Origin: UBA5614 sp034678545
GTDB taxonomy: Bacteria > Cloacimonadota > Cloacimonadia > Cloacimonadales > Cloacimonadaceae
DNA length: 6,210 bases
Direction: 5' to 3'
NCBI GenBank assembly: GCA_034678545.1
Contig: JAXDBS010000104.1
Coordinates: 1 to 6,210 of the forward strand
The position numbers were made by a program, and so were the translations under genes. The notes under the pieces are model-generated. The model saw only the letters and a program-made list of their open reading frames with translations. It did no database searches and was not told the origin of the DNA. Below, piece after piece: positions 1 through 6,210 of this stretch. The stretch's first letter is position 1. The number at the start of each line of letters is the position of its first letter.

Positions 1-852
1 CGTGAGGTGAAGCCATTTGGGACCCCAGGTTTTGCCGACGTTGACGCCATAGGTGAGGGAGGCGGCTTCCATGATATTGCCCACCTTCAGGGTCTGGGTG
101 TAGAGGGCGGCAGCTATGTCCACCGGCAGCTTTTCCGCGAACCAGACCGCCGGGTTGTGCTGCAGGCCAAAGCCCCAATAAGCAAGCTTGCCGACCTCGG
201 GCGTGATCTCGGTCTCGGGCAGGAAACGGAAGGCGAACGAGGTGCCGTAGTAAGTGCCCAATGTCAGCTGCGGCGCCGCCAGGGGCAGGGCTGGCAGGTC
301 CTCCAGCAGGCCGCCGACCTCGAGCGGGACGGTCTGGGCCGGAAGCGTTTCGGTAAAAGTCTGGTTGTTGTAGGTATAGGTTATCTCCTGCTCCCCGAAT
401 TCGACCAGGATGGAGTTGGCGCCCGTGCCCTCATCATAGGCGGGGCCGATCACGGTGGGCCCGGAAATGCCCAGCTCGAACTCCTGCGAGATGATCTGGT
501 TGACCAACGCTTCCCTGTGCGCAGGACTGATGGACAGCCCTTCCGTCAGTTCCAGAGCCTGCTCGCAGGTGAAACTGAAGGTGCCGGTCACATCGAACGC
601 GTCCTCATCCTTGTCAAACAAGGCGCCCATGGCCACGAGACCCAGCTCAAAATCGAATTTCATCACTTCGCCCAGCGGCACGCGGTGAAACCAGCCGCCG
701 TTCATGTCGGCGCCGAAGGCCGATACCAGGGGATTGATATAGGCGCGGGCCGCGTCTTCGGACAGGACTTCCAGCGTTTCCTCCAGTTCGGATGCGGCCA
801 GAACGGCCACCGCCGCCAGCAGGACGGCAATAACTAAAAGTGTTCTGAACAA
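1..852 (-). CDS. Predicted outer-membrane beta-barrel protein, DUF6588-like, 3' end outside the window
   Basis: The frame is open for 284 codons from a TTG at 852 to the left edge, with no stop, so the C-terminus is missing. TTG is chosen because a GGGAGG ribosome site lies 5 nt upstream. It also gives a clean signal peptide (MFRTLLVIAVLLAAVAVLAA, cleavage near residue 20-22), whereas the first in-frame ATG, at codon 50, would remove it. Residues 38-56 (AYINPLVSAFGADMNGGWF) and 127-136 (LGISGPTVIG) resemble, from memory, the DUF6588 family common in Bacteroidota and relatives. That assignment is tentative. From about residue 205 onward, alternating hydrophobic and polar stretches rich in aromatic residues and glycine (YWGFGLQHNPAVWF, VDIAAALYTQTLKVG, LTYGVNVGKTW) look like transmembrane beta strands, so an outer-membrane location is inferred. 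It is separated from the protease gene by a terminator and is probably transcribed on its own. Its biochemical role is unknown. Confidence 0.8.
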   Translation of the reverse strand, partial: MFRTLLVIAVLLAAVAVLAASELEETLEVLSEDAARAYINPLVSAFGADMNGGWFHRVPLGEVMKFDFELGLVAMGALFDKDEDAFDVTGTFSFTCEQALELTEGLSISPAHREALVNQIISQEFELGISGPTVIGPAYDEGTGANSILVEFGEQEITYTYNNQTFTETLPAQTVPLEVGGLLEDLPALPLAAPQLTLGTYYGTSFAFRFLPETEITPEVGKLAYWGFGLQHNPAVWFAEKLPVDIAAALYTQTLKVGNIMEAASLTYGVNVGKTWGPKWLHLT

Positions 853-857
853 ATGTA

Positions 858-863
858 CCTCCC
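858..863 (-). promoter_or_regulatory. Ribosome binding site deciding a TTG start
   Basis: On the minus strand GGGAGG lies 5 nt before the TTG at 852. It is the only good Shine-Dalgarno match in the leader. The nearby ATG at 865 overlaps this site and opens a different frame that encodes no signal peptide, so the TTG start is favoured. Confidence 0.65.
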
Positions 864-900
864 ATAGCTGATCCTGAGTCAGGCTGCTTGGTCAGCTCTC

Positions 901-932
901 ACTATGCTTTACTGCAAGGCCCAATCTGTCAA
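901..932 (-). promoter_or_regulatory. Possible promoter of the beta-barrel gene
   Basis: A perfect TTGACA (minus strand, 927-932) lies about 75 bp upstream of the TTG start. No -10 element sits at ideal spacing. The candidates are TAAAGC after 15 bp (906-911) and CATAGT after 20 bp (901-906). A promoter is expected here because the upstream gene has its own terminator, but the exact element is uncertain. Confidence 0.35.
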
Positions 933-1000
933 CAAAAATTGCTGTGCGTAACAGATTTGCCCGGCAGCTCAACGACGGCCGGCTGTAAAAGCGGGGGGGT

Positions 1001-1029
1001 AAAAAAAGCCCGCGAATCGCTCCGCGGGC
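1001..1029 (-). terminator. Rho-independent terminator after the protease/adhesin gene
   Basis: On the minus strand GCCCGCG (1023-1029) and CGCGGGC (1008-1014) form a perfect 7-bp all-GC stem with an 8-nt loop. A run of seven T follows directly (1001-1007). It begins 24 nt after the TAA at 1053, the normal position for an intrinsic terminator of that gene. Confidence 0.9.
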
Positions 1030-1052
1030 GCTTTGCCTAATTAATGACGTTG

Positions 1053-4000
1053 TTACTCAGCCAGTTTATGCAGGACTTTTTCAGTATCCCGCTGTCCCAT
1101 TCTGAGCAGGGGCGGGGAAGTGTTCCCCTGATTCCTGTCGGACGCAGTCGCGGTCAGGCGCGCGGCACGGGCCGGAGCCTGGGAATCGGCGGTAACCTGG
1201 AAGAAGACCTGGTCGTCGGTCAGGCCGAAGCCCAGAATGTCGGCCGTGGTCACTTCGTAGAAGGTGCTTTCAATGAAATCCATCTCCTCAAAACCGGTGT
1301 CGGGTTCGTCGCTGACATACACGTGGTAACCGCCGGCGCCAGGCACTTCGTCCCAGGAGATCTCCCGGTAAGCGCCATAGTTGACGATCACGATGTTTTC
1401 CGGCGGGATAACAGCGATCTCTTCCGTCACGGTGAGGTCCACATACAGCTTGAAGGGAGAGTTGGTGGCGTCACCAAACACCCAGGTCTGGGCCGTATAA
1501 TGCCCAATGGGCAGGGTGGCGGCGTCGGCATACAGGTTGAAGTCCTCGGAGCCGCTGGGAGCCAAAGTGCCGCTGGGCGTGCTGGTCAGCCACTCGGAAT
1601 AAGGCAGCAGCACGTCGGGGCCAAGGATCTCATCGATCATGACATAGCCGTACTGGTAGCCATCCACCCTGGGATAGTTGAAGCAGACATAGATATGGTC
1701 TTCCTCAGAGTAAGATCCCAAGGGCAGGGTGTATTGCGCCCAGACCTGATAGTTGGCTTCCGTCATGACGATCGTGTCCACCAGCTGGAAGGAGCCGATG
1801 GCGTTGTCGGTCCTGGAGATCAGGATCTCCAGCGTTTCGTCCGAATCGTTGTACTGCTGGTACCAGAAGGTCAGGTTGTCCGTGCCGGCCGGTTTCAGTT
1901 GAGGAGTGATGATATACTGCTCCTCGGTCGTTCCCTCGGAGGCGAAGACCCAGGTGTGGCTGCTGTTGTATCCGTAACCCGTGTAGATGTCTGAATTTTC
2001 ACCCACCAGGCCGGACCAGCCGCTGATGTCCAGGTCCTCAAAGTCCTCGTCCAGGGGGCCGGCATTGTAGGTATCGCCGCCCCAGATGCCGCTGTCGGCG
2101 GTCCAGTCCACAGCATAGCTTCCGATGTTGGACAGGGTTGTGGAGGCGGAAGTGCTGGCTCCCACAAAACAGGACATATAGAACGTGGTTTGGGGAGTCT
2201 CAAACTCGGAGTAATGCATGTAGATGTCATGCGTGACGGTCTGGCCGGCCAGCAGCGACACCGCCGCTTCGTAATCCTGGCAGCCGTAGGCCACGGCATA
2301 GATGGAATCGCAGTTGTTGATCACGATGTCGGTGAAGTTGTAGTAGCCGTTCACGTCCGTCAGGACGGGATCGTAGTAGGGGAAGTAGACATAAGCTCCT
2401 TCCACGGGCGTGGTGGTCCCGTAGTAATAGACGTGCCCCTGGATGCTGCCCAGATTGCCTCCCGACAGCACGTTCAGGGTGAGCGGGATGACCAGGTCGT
2501 CGCCGCGCAGGTTGCCGCCCGTGCTGGGAGCGATGTAATCGGAGTTGTTGACGATGACCATGAGGCCCTGGTAGGTTTGGCCGGCAGTCAGGTCGGTGGT
2601 ATCGAAATTGATGGGAATGTCTTCTGATTCAGCGGGAGCCACAACCCCGGTGGCGGGATAGGCATACGCCCACCAGTTGCCGTCCACGAAGGCGGAGATG
2701 ATGTGCTCTTCTTCTGCCAGTCCGGTCCAGGAGCCCGCCGAACCGTAGAAGGAGGCTCCGTAACTGTAGCCGGTGCTGAGCCCGTAGGGTTTGCCTGAGG
2801 TAGTTCCTTCCGGAACTACCGCCACGTAGAAATCGCCGTCAATCGTGATGGGGGTCGTCAACGTGTAGGTGGTGGGATTCCAGGTGGTCGTTTGCGGCAG
2901 GGCGGTGATGGCGCTGGAAGTGTGGAGGACAGTGGTCCCGTCGGCTGCATAGATCTTGAACACGAAGGTGTCTTCATTGCCCCAGAGATCGTCCGAAGGC
3001 TCATAGAAATACGCTTCCAGCTGGGACACGGTGACGCCGCTGTCGCTCCAGAGGCCCCAGTCGTTCAGGGTGAACTTGGTGGCGCGCTCGGTAACATATG
3101 GTGTGTAATAAGTGGCATCGGCAATGTCGCCATAATTCATCCAGCCGTTGACTGCCACCCGTTCCTGCGGCACTTCCAGTTCGGGGACGGCGCGGGCAGG
3201 ATCAGCTCCCACGGCGCGGGCCGGAGTTGCATTGGCAGGCCTGGGCGAAGCGGAGCCGGCATAAGGCATCAGGTAGTAATCGTACTCCAGGTCGGCTGTC
3301 CCGCCCGGGTTGGAGATGGTGAGGGTCTGGTTCTCCGTCTGGCCCAGGTAGAGGTTGGCGGTGAATTCTGCAGCATTGACCGCCAGTTCCGACCAGGTGA
3401 GATAGAAGTTCTGAGAGTAGGTTGTACCCTGCGTGATGGTGATGCCGCTCACGGAGGAACTGAAGTAGTCCATGCCGGGAGTTGTGCAGGTTCCGCCGTA
3501 GCTTCCCACCAGCAGGTTGCTGATCTGGTAGAAGCCGGAGGCATTGGTTATGGCGGTCTTGGTGCCCACCTGGACATTGGCGTTGGCAATTGGGTTGGTG
3601 GTACCGTATTCATAGACATAGCCGCTGACATTGCCGAAGGTGGGCGTGGGAGGCACGTAGCCGCTGTCCGTGATCAGGAAGCTGTCCACCATAAAGATGA
3701 AAGCATCACTGGAGACACATTGGATCGCCACGTATTTGGCAGTAGTCGGCAGAGTGTAGGTGTATTGGGTCCAGTCTATCGGAGCCGATACATATGTAGA
3801 AGCGCTGCCGGCCAGGTAGTTGGTGAAACTGGCGACAGCGTTGGTCGTGGTGGAATAGAGGACTTTAAACCGTTCTAAACCATAATCATCCGTATATGAT
3901 TTGGCCCAGAAGCTGACCGAGCAGGTGGGCCCGGTCAGGTCTACCCGGGGAGTGATGAGCCAGTCGTTGTTTGGATACGTTACAGCTGCAAAGCAATATG

Positions 4001-4865
4001 CACCCTTATAGCCGGAATAGGCATCGAGGGTTGTCCCGGCCATGGAAGGCGAGCATTGGGAAGCATTGAAGACAATGAAGGAGCCGGTGTAGCCCTGATT
4101 TGTAAAAGTGACGTCAGTGATAGAATAGGTGTCAGATCCGTCTCCGTCGTACTGGGTCCAGGGCGTGATATCCTGAGTGAAATCGGCATAGGATTCGAAG
4201 CCGTCCCCAAATTTATCGGCTGAGGCCGAACCGCTCAGGCTGATGGTCACAGTGCCGCCGTTGGTGACGATCTGGAAGGCCTGGCTGTCCGTGCCGTAAT
4301 TCAACGGGTCATAAGCAAAGCCGAATTCGTGCACCTGTCCGGAAACGAGCGCCACACCCGTATTCAGGGTGGTGGAGAATTCCGTTCCCGACAGATCGGT
4401 AACGCTGGTGATGGTGAGGGTGCCGTTGCCCTGGTTGGAAAGCTGGAAGATGTTGCCGGAGCTGGCGGAGCTGCCGGGCAGTACGTTGCCTGCATCCCAG
4501 GCCGTGATATTGATGCCAGCCGTGGGATCGGGGCTTACCCAGAGAGGCGGTCCCGTGACATCGTCCACGAACAGGTAGGAGGTTGGAGTAACAGCCGTAA
4601 TCGCCTGGATGGCAACGTAGATTTCCTGGCCGACATAGGTGGTCAGGTCATAGTTGTATTGGGTGTAGGTGGTGGTCGCCGCAATATTTGAGGCAAGGCT
4701 GACCGTGAAGCTGGTGATATCGTTTGTAGTGGTGGAAAGTTTTACATTGAATCTCTCTGTTTTTGCTGTGGCATATTTTCTGACCCAGAAGCTGAAAGTA
4801 TGGCTTTCGGCGGTCGGCACCAGTTTGGGGGAGACCAGATAGTCGTTATGCGCAGTAGTTTCAGC
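1053..4865 (-). CDS. Adhesin-module C-terminal part of the frameshifted C10 protease gene
   Basis: This is the continuation of the C10 protease in another frame, about 1,270 codons to the TAA at 1053. The frame is formally open from a TTG at 4988, but the first 41 codons there overlap the protease frame, have no ribosome site and read as unrelated sequence. Modules in order, all extracellular in style: the second half of choice-of-anchor J domain 1 (to about 4551); a HYDIN/choice-of-anchor D-like Ig fold (4547-4221); anchor J domain 2 (4211-3666); carboxypeptidase-regulatory-like module 1 (3638-3396); the front half of an Ig-like fold (3386-3264); a Pro/Ala/Arg-rich linker; an unassigned Tyr/Trp-rich beta domain (3149-2661); the Ig back half (2660-2463); regulatory-like module 2 (2453-2199); a second Ig-like fold (2198-2067 and 1613-1425) split by anchor J domain 3 (2060-1620); a fibronectin type III-like domain (1406-1185); and a 43-residue basic tail. 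It is very rich in Thr, Ser, Tyr and Asn, as in surface proteins. I saw no LPXTG, surface-layer homology or type IX sorting domain. A role in adhesion or substrate binding is inferred. Confidence 0.85.
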   Translation of the reverse strand, partial: AETTAHNDYLVSPKLVPTAESHTFSFWVRKYATAKTERFNVKLSTTTNDITSFTVSLASNIAATTTYTQYNYDLTTYVGQEIYVAIQAITAVTPTSYLFVDDVTGPPLWVSPDPTAGINITAWDAGNVLPGSSASSGNIFQLSNQGNGTLTITSVTDLSGTEFSTTLNTGVALVSGQVHEFGFAYDPLNYGTDSQAFQIVTNGGTVTISLSGSASADKFGDGFESYADFTQDITPWTQYDGDGSDTYSITDVTFTNQGYTGSFIVFNASQCSPSMAGTTLDAYSGYKGAYCFAAVTYPNNDWLITPRVDLTGPTCSVSFWAKSYTDDYGLERFKVLYSTTTNAVASFTNYLAGSASTYVSAPIDWTQYTYTLPTTAKYVAIQCVSSDAFIFMVDSFLITDSGYVPPTPTFGNVSGYVYEYGTTNPIANANVQVGTKTAITNASGFYQISNLLVGSYGGTCTTPGMDYFSSSVSGITITQGTTYSQNFYLTWSELAVNAAEFTANLYLGQTENQTLTISNPGGTADLEYDYYLMPYAGSASPRPANATPARAVGADPARAVPELEVPQERVAVNGWMNYGDIADATYYTPYVTERATKFTLNDWGLWSDSGVTVSQLEAYFYEPSDDLWGNEDTFVFKIYAADGTTVLHTSSAITALPQTTTWNPTTYTLTTPITIDGDFYVAVVPEGTTSGKPYGLSTGYSYGASFYGSAGSWTGLAEEEHIISAFVDGNWWAYAYPATGVVAPAESEDIPINFDTTDLTAGQTYQGLMVIVNNSDYIAPSTGGNLRGDDLVIPLTLNVLSGGNLGSIQGHVYYYGTTTPVEGAYVYFPYYDPVLTDVNGYYNFTDIVINNCDSIYAVAYGCQDYEAAVSLLAGQTVTHDIYMHYSEFETPQTTFYMSCFVGASTSASTTLSNIGSYAVDWTADSGIWGGDTYNAGPLDEDFEDLDISGWSGLVGENSDIYTGYGYNSSHTWVFASEGTTEEQYIITPQLKPAGTDNLTFWYQQYNDSDETLEILISRTDNAIGSFQLVDTIVMTEANYQVWAQYTLPLGSYSEEDHIYVCFNYPRVDGYQYGYVMIDEILGPDVLLPYSEWLTSTPSGTLAPSGSEDFNLYADAATLPIGHYTAQTWVFGDATNSPFKLYVDLTVTEEIAVIPPENIVIVNYGAYREISWDEVPGAGGYHVYVSDEPDTGFEEMDFIESTFYEVTTADILGFGLTDDQVFFQVTADSQAPARAARLTATASDRNQGNTSPPLLRMGQRDTEKVLHKLAE

Positions 4866-4872
4866 CAGCCGC
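4861..4872 (-). other. Frameshift junction inside choice-of-anchor J domain 1
   Basis: The minus strand reads ATT GCG GCT GGC TGA, ending the protease frame in a stop. Dropping one base here, for example one G of the GGC, gives GCT GAA ACT and joins the long downstream frame. The join falls inside one domain: the first half carries NESFEG, GW and HSGSAMAGIAA, and the second half opens with HNDYLVSPKL and FSFWVRK. Intact domain 2 of the same protein has the same order (DGFESY, YSGYKGAYCFAA, NNDWLITPRV, VSFWAKS). There is no long homopolymer; the only repeats are GG and AAA. A sequencing or assembly error, a real inactivating mutation, or less likely recoding would all fit. Confidence 0.85.
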
Positions 4873-6108
4873 AATGCCTGCCATTGCCGAACCGCTATGG
4901 GCATAAGAAGCGCCGGTGTAAAGGTTCCATTCTTCAGTACCTGCAGTATCGCCGGCAAGGACAATCCAGCCCGGTGCTGTGCCTTCAAAGCTTTCGTTGA
5001 GATAGGTTACAGCCCCTGCCGTTGGTTCAATTCCGATCACGGCTTCCTGGTTGCTGGTGAAATTATTGCCGCCGGGATTCAGCGCTGTCAGGTAATAGTA
5101 ACCGTTGTAATATCCGTCCCAGCCCCAGTTAATGTGATAATGGTTGGTGGCCTGGAAACCGTCCAGGATGAAGGCGTGGCCGCCGGAACCTGCGCTGGAG
5201 CCCGCATAGTAGATGGGGCGGGCGTTGGTCAGCTCACCCTGCAGCAGGGTGTGCCAGTTGGCGTCGGAATAATTGTACTTGTATTTGAGCTGGGTCGTGT
5301 TCTTGTACTTGAAATAATTGATCAGGGCGTCGTCCACCGCAGTGCTGTAGGCGCCGGAACCGGTTGGGTCATAGTCCATGTCCACCGCCACGCCGGCATG
5401 GTAGCAAAGCGTCGCCACGGAGATGTTGGAACTGCCCACCTGGTTGGGCATGCCGGCCCAGTTGTAAGTCGTAGCCCCAAAATCTGCTGACTGCGTCCCA
5501 TACACCGGATGCACATAGCTGTGTGAACCCTGGCCAACCGTAGGGAAATTCCAGTATTTCATGATCTGGGACATGGCGGTAGCCACGCAGCCCACGGGGG
5601 TGTTGGAAGGGCAGAGGTCGTTGTAGTAGCCACCCTGACCCCAGGTGGAAGCGATCAGGGGTGAGACGTCGCGGGTGTAAACCTGCGGCACGAAAGAAGC
5701 CGAACTGACCAACAGCCTGCTCCACTCCGATCGGATATAATTATCGGCAGCCAGGTTGTTGTCAAGGATGTACTGCAGTTGTTCCTGCCAGTTGGCAAGC
5801 ATGTCCTGCAGCTGGACCGGGACTGTATCGTCCGACCAGACAGTTGTGAAATTGTAGCCCAGGATAGGCTGGGCGGCGTCATCCCCGGCCACCAGGACAT
5901 AGCCTGCGGGCTGCAGGTTGGCCAGATAGATATGAGTTTGGGGATTACCGTTGAGAAAGTCAACCGAACCTACTGCATAGGTTTGGCCGCTGCGTTCCAG
6001 GCTGAGGTTGCGGGCAACCTGCCTGGCCTGGTCGGCAGTCACAGGCGTTCCGATGAGTACAGCTATCGCCAGCAGGGCGATAACTACAAAAAGGACCTGT
6101 TTCCTCAT
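4861..6108 (-). CDS. Secreted family C10 (streptopain-like) cysteine protease, N-terminal part of a frameshifted gene
   Basis: This part encodes 415 residues to the premature TGA. The ATG at 6108 is preferred over the in-frame ATG 21 nt upstream. An AAGGAG ribosome site lies 9 nt before it, and the protein then begins directly with a signal peptide (MRKQVLFVVIALLAIAVLIG, cleavage near A25). Residues 26-130 resemble the Spi_C10 inhibitory prodomain, including the GYVLVAGDDAAQPILGY stretch, so the enzyme is probably made as a zymogen. Residues 145-360 form the C10 peptidase. Q158 (TWGQGGYYN) is the likely oxyanion-hole glutamine. C174 (PVGCVATAMSQIMKYW) is the nucleophile, H311 (GGHAFILDG) the catalytic base, and N327-W330 (HINWGW) the conserved tail of the site. 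All key residues are present. Residues 370-415 start a choice-of-anchor J domain that is broken by the frameshift. Family members are exported endopeptidases such as streptopain (SpeB) and interpain. The natural substrate here is unknown. Confidence 0.92.
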   Translation of the reverse strand: MRKQVLFVVIALLAIAVLIGTPVTADQARQVARNLSLERSGQTYAVGSVDFLNGNPQTHIYLANLQPAGYVLVAGDDAAQPILGYNFTTVWSDDTVPVQLQDMLANWQEQLQYILDNNLAADNYIRSEWSRLLVSSASFVPQVYTRDVSPLIASTWGQGGYYNDLCPSNTPVGCVATAMSQIMKYWNFPTVGQGSHSYVHPVYGTQSADFGATTYNWAGMPNQVGSSNISVATLCYHAGVAVDMDYDPTGSGAYSTAVDDALINYFKYKNTTQLKYKYNYSDANWHTLLQGELTNARPIYYAGSSAGSGGHAFILDGFQATNHYHINWGWDGYYNGYYYLTALNPGGNNFTSNQEAVIGIEPTAGAVTYLNESFEGTAPGWIVLAGDTAGTEEWNLYTGASYAHSGSAMAGIAAG

Positions 6109-6117
6109 GTTACTTTT

Positions 6118-6123
6118 CTCCTT
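6118..6123 (-). promoter_or_regulatory. Ribosome binding site deciding the protease start
   Basis: AAGGAG on the minus strand lies 9 nt before the ATG at 6108. It falls inside the codons that a start at 6129 would translate, and that upstream ATG has no purine-rich site before it. This sets the start at 6108. Confidence 0.8.
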
Positions 6124-6146
6124 TTCCATAATATGGGTTTGGTTCT

Positions 6147-6174
6147 TTTATAAACATGGAAACATCCTTGTCAA
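6147..6174 (-). promoter_or_regulatory. Sigma-70-type promoter of the protease gene
   Basis: On the minus strand TTGACA (6169-6174) is followed after 16 bp by TATAAA (6147-6152). This is a full -35 match and a five-of-six -10 match. Transcription would start near 6140, leaving a leader of about 32 nt before the ATG at 6108. The leader is too short for a riboswitch and no operator-like repeat was seen in it. Confidence 0.75.
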
Positions 6175-6176
6175 GC

Positions 6177-6210
6177 AAAAAAACAGGGGCCGCAGGAAAT
6201 TACCTGTTTT
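6177..6210 (-). terminator. Probable intrinsic terminator of an upstream gene outside the window
   Basis: AAAACAGG (6180-6187) and CCTGTTTT (6203-6210) are perfect inverted repeats around a 15-nt loop. On the minus strand the stem runs into seven T (6177-6183). It would end a minus-strand gene lying to the right of the window. The A/T-rich outer pairs mean it might also work in the other direction. The long loop and the position at the window edge limit confidence. Confidence 0.5.

Noticed and set aside
7..837. Long plus-strand open frame of 276 codons
   Set aside because: It is antisense to the beta-barrel gene. Its translation lacks a signal peptide or any known motif and is rich in Gly, Arg and Gln, as expected for a shadow frame in GC-rich coding DNA. 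The minus frame has a ribosome site and a signal peptide.
959..983. Weak inverted repeat (CCGGC/GCCGG) in the leader of the barrel gene
   Set aside because: Only about 5 bp of stem around a 12-nt loop, with no T-run and no known regulator site. It is within chance for GC-rich DNA.
991..999. Run of seven G beside the terminator
   Set aside because: A short homopolymer next to the T-run of the terminator. It is not long enough to claim phase variation or a G-quadruplex, and it is outside coding sequence.
1044..1994. Plus-strand open frame of 316 codons, and similar ones at 2190-2627, 2892-3878 and 4897-5490
   Set aside because: All lie opposite the well-supported adhesin and protease modules and show Gly/Val/Arg-rich shadow composition without a recognisable domain. 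The first also starts beside the minus-strand stop.
4866..4988. An independent start for the long adhesin frame at the TTG at 4988
   Set aside because: There is no Shine-Dalgarno site before it. The 41 codons it adds overlap the protease frame and encode no signal peptide, so a separate protein would begin with half a domain.
6109..6129. Upstream ATG at 6129 as the protease start
   Set aside because: The ribosome site AAGGAG would then lie inside the coding region. The added residues MEKEKSN would put two extra acidic residues ahead of a normal signal peptide, and there is no ribosome site before 6129.
1..6210. CRISPR array, tRNA/rRNA genes, insertion sequence ends, toxin-antitoxin or phage-defence genes
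   Set aside because: No spaced direct repeats, no tRNA-like cloverleaf, no transposase frame and no defence-family motifs were seen on either strand. I therefore do not claim a new defence or mobile system here.

Overview
The window reads almost entirely on the minus strand. It holds two transcription units, both encoding exported proteins, in DNA of moderately high GC. The larger, on the right, is a secreted family C10 (streptopain-like) cysteine protease that continues into a very long chain of adhesin-like beta domains. The smaller, on the left, is the first 284 codons of a predicted outer-membrane beta-barrel protein that runs off the left edge. C10 proteases with choice-of-anchor J, carboxypeptidase-regulatory-like and fibronectin-like modules are typical of the Fibrobacteres-Chlorobi-Bacteroidetes supergroup. 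The style of the modules looks most like Candidatus Cloacimonadota. This placement is an inference from domain style; no marker gene is present.

Layout from right to left, in the direction of transcription. Positions 6177-6210 hold a hairpin with a T-run that probably ends a gene outside the window. A near-consensus sigma-70-type promoter follows at once (TTGACA, 16 bp, TATAAA; 6147-6174). Then come a Shine-Dalgarno site and an ATG at 6108. The protease frame runs to a TGA at 4861. Its last module, a choice-of-anchor J domain, is cut in mid-domain there, and the missing half continues without a gap in the next frame. That frame stays open to a TAA at 1053. The two pieces are best read as one gene of about 1,684 codons broken by a single-base frameshift near 4861-4872. 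A Rho-independent terminator lies 24 bp beyond the stop (1001-1029). Positions 853-1000 form the leader of the second unit, with a possible promoter and a strong ribosome binding site before a TTG start at 852.

The products probably act outside the cytoplasm. The protease has a signal peptide, an inhibitory Spi_C10-type prodomain and a complete Cys/His active site. The rest resembles a modular stalk that could bind polymers or surfaces, in which two Ig-like folds appear to be interrupted by whole inserted domains. The second gene has its own terminator/promoter boundary and need not be functionally linked. No CRISPR array, RNA gene, mobile element, toxin-antitoxin pair or recognisable defence system was seen. 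The most notable points are the frameshift, the nested domain architecture, the absence of a recognisable surface anchor, and the TTG-started barrel gene.
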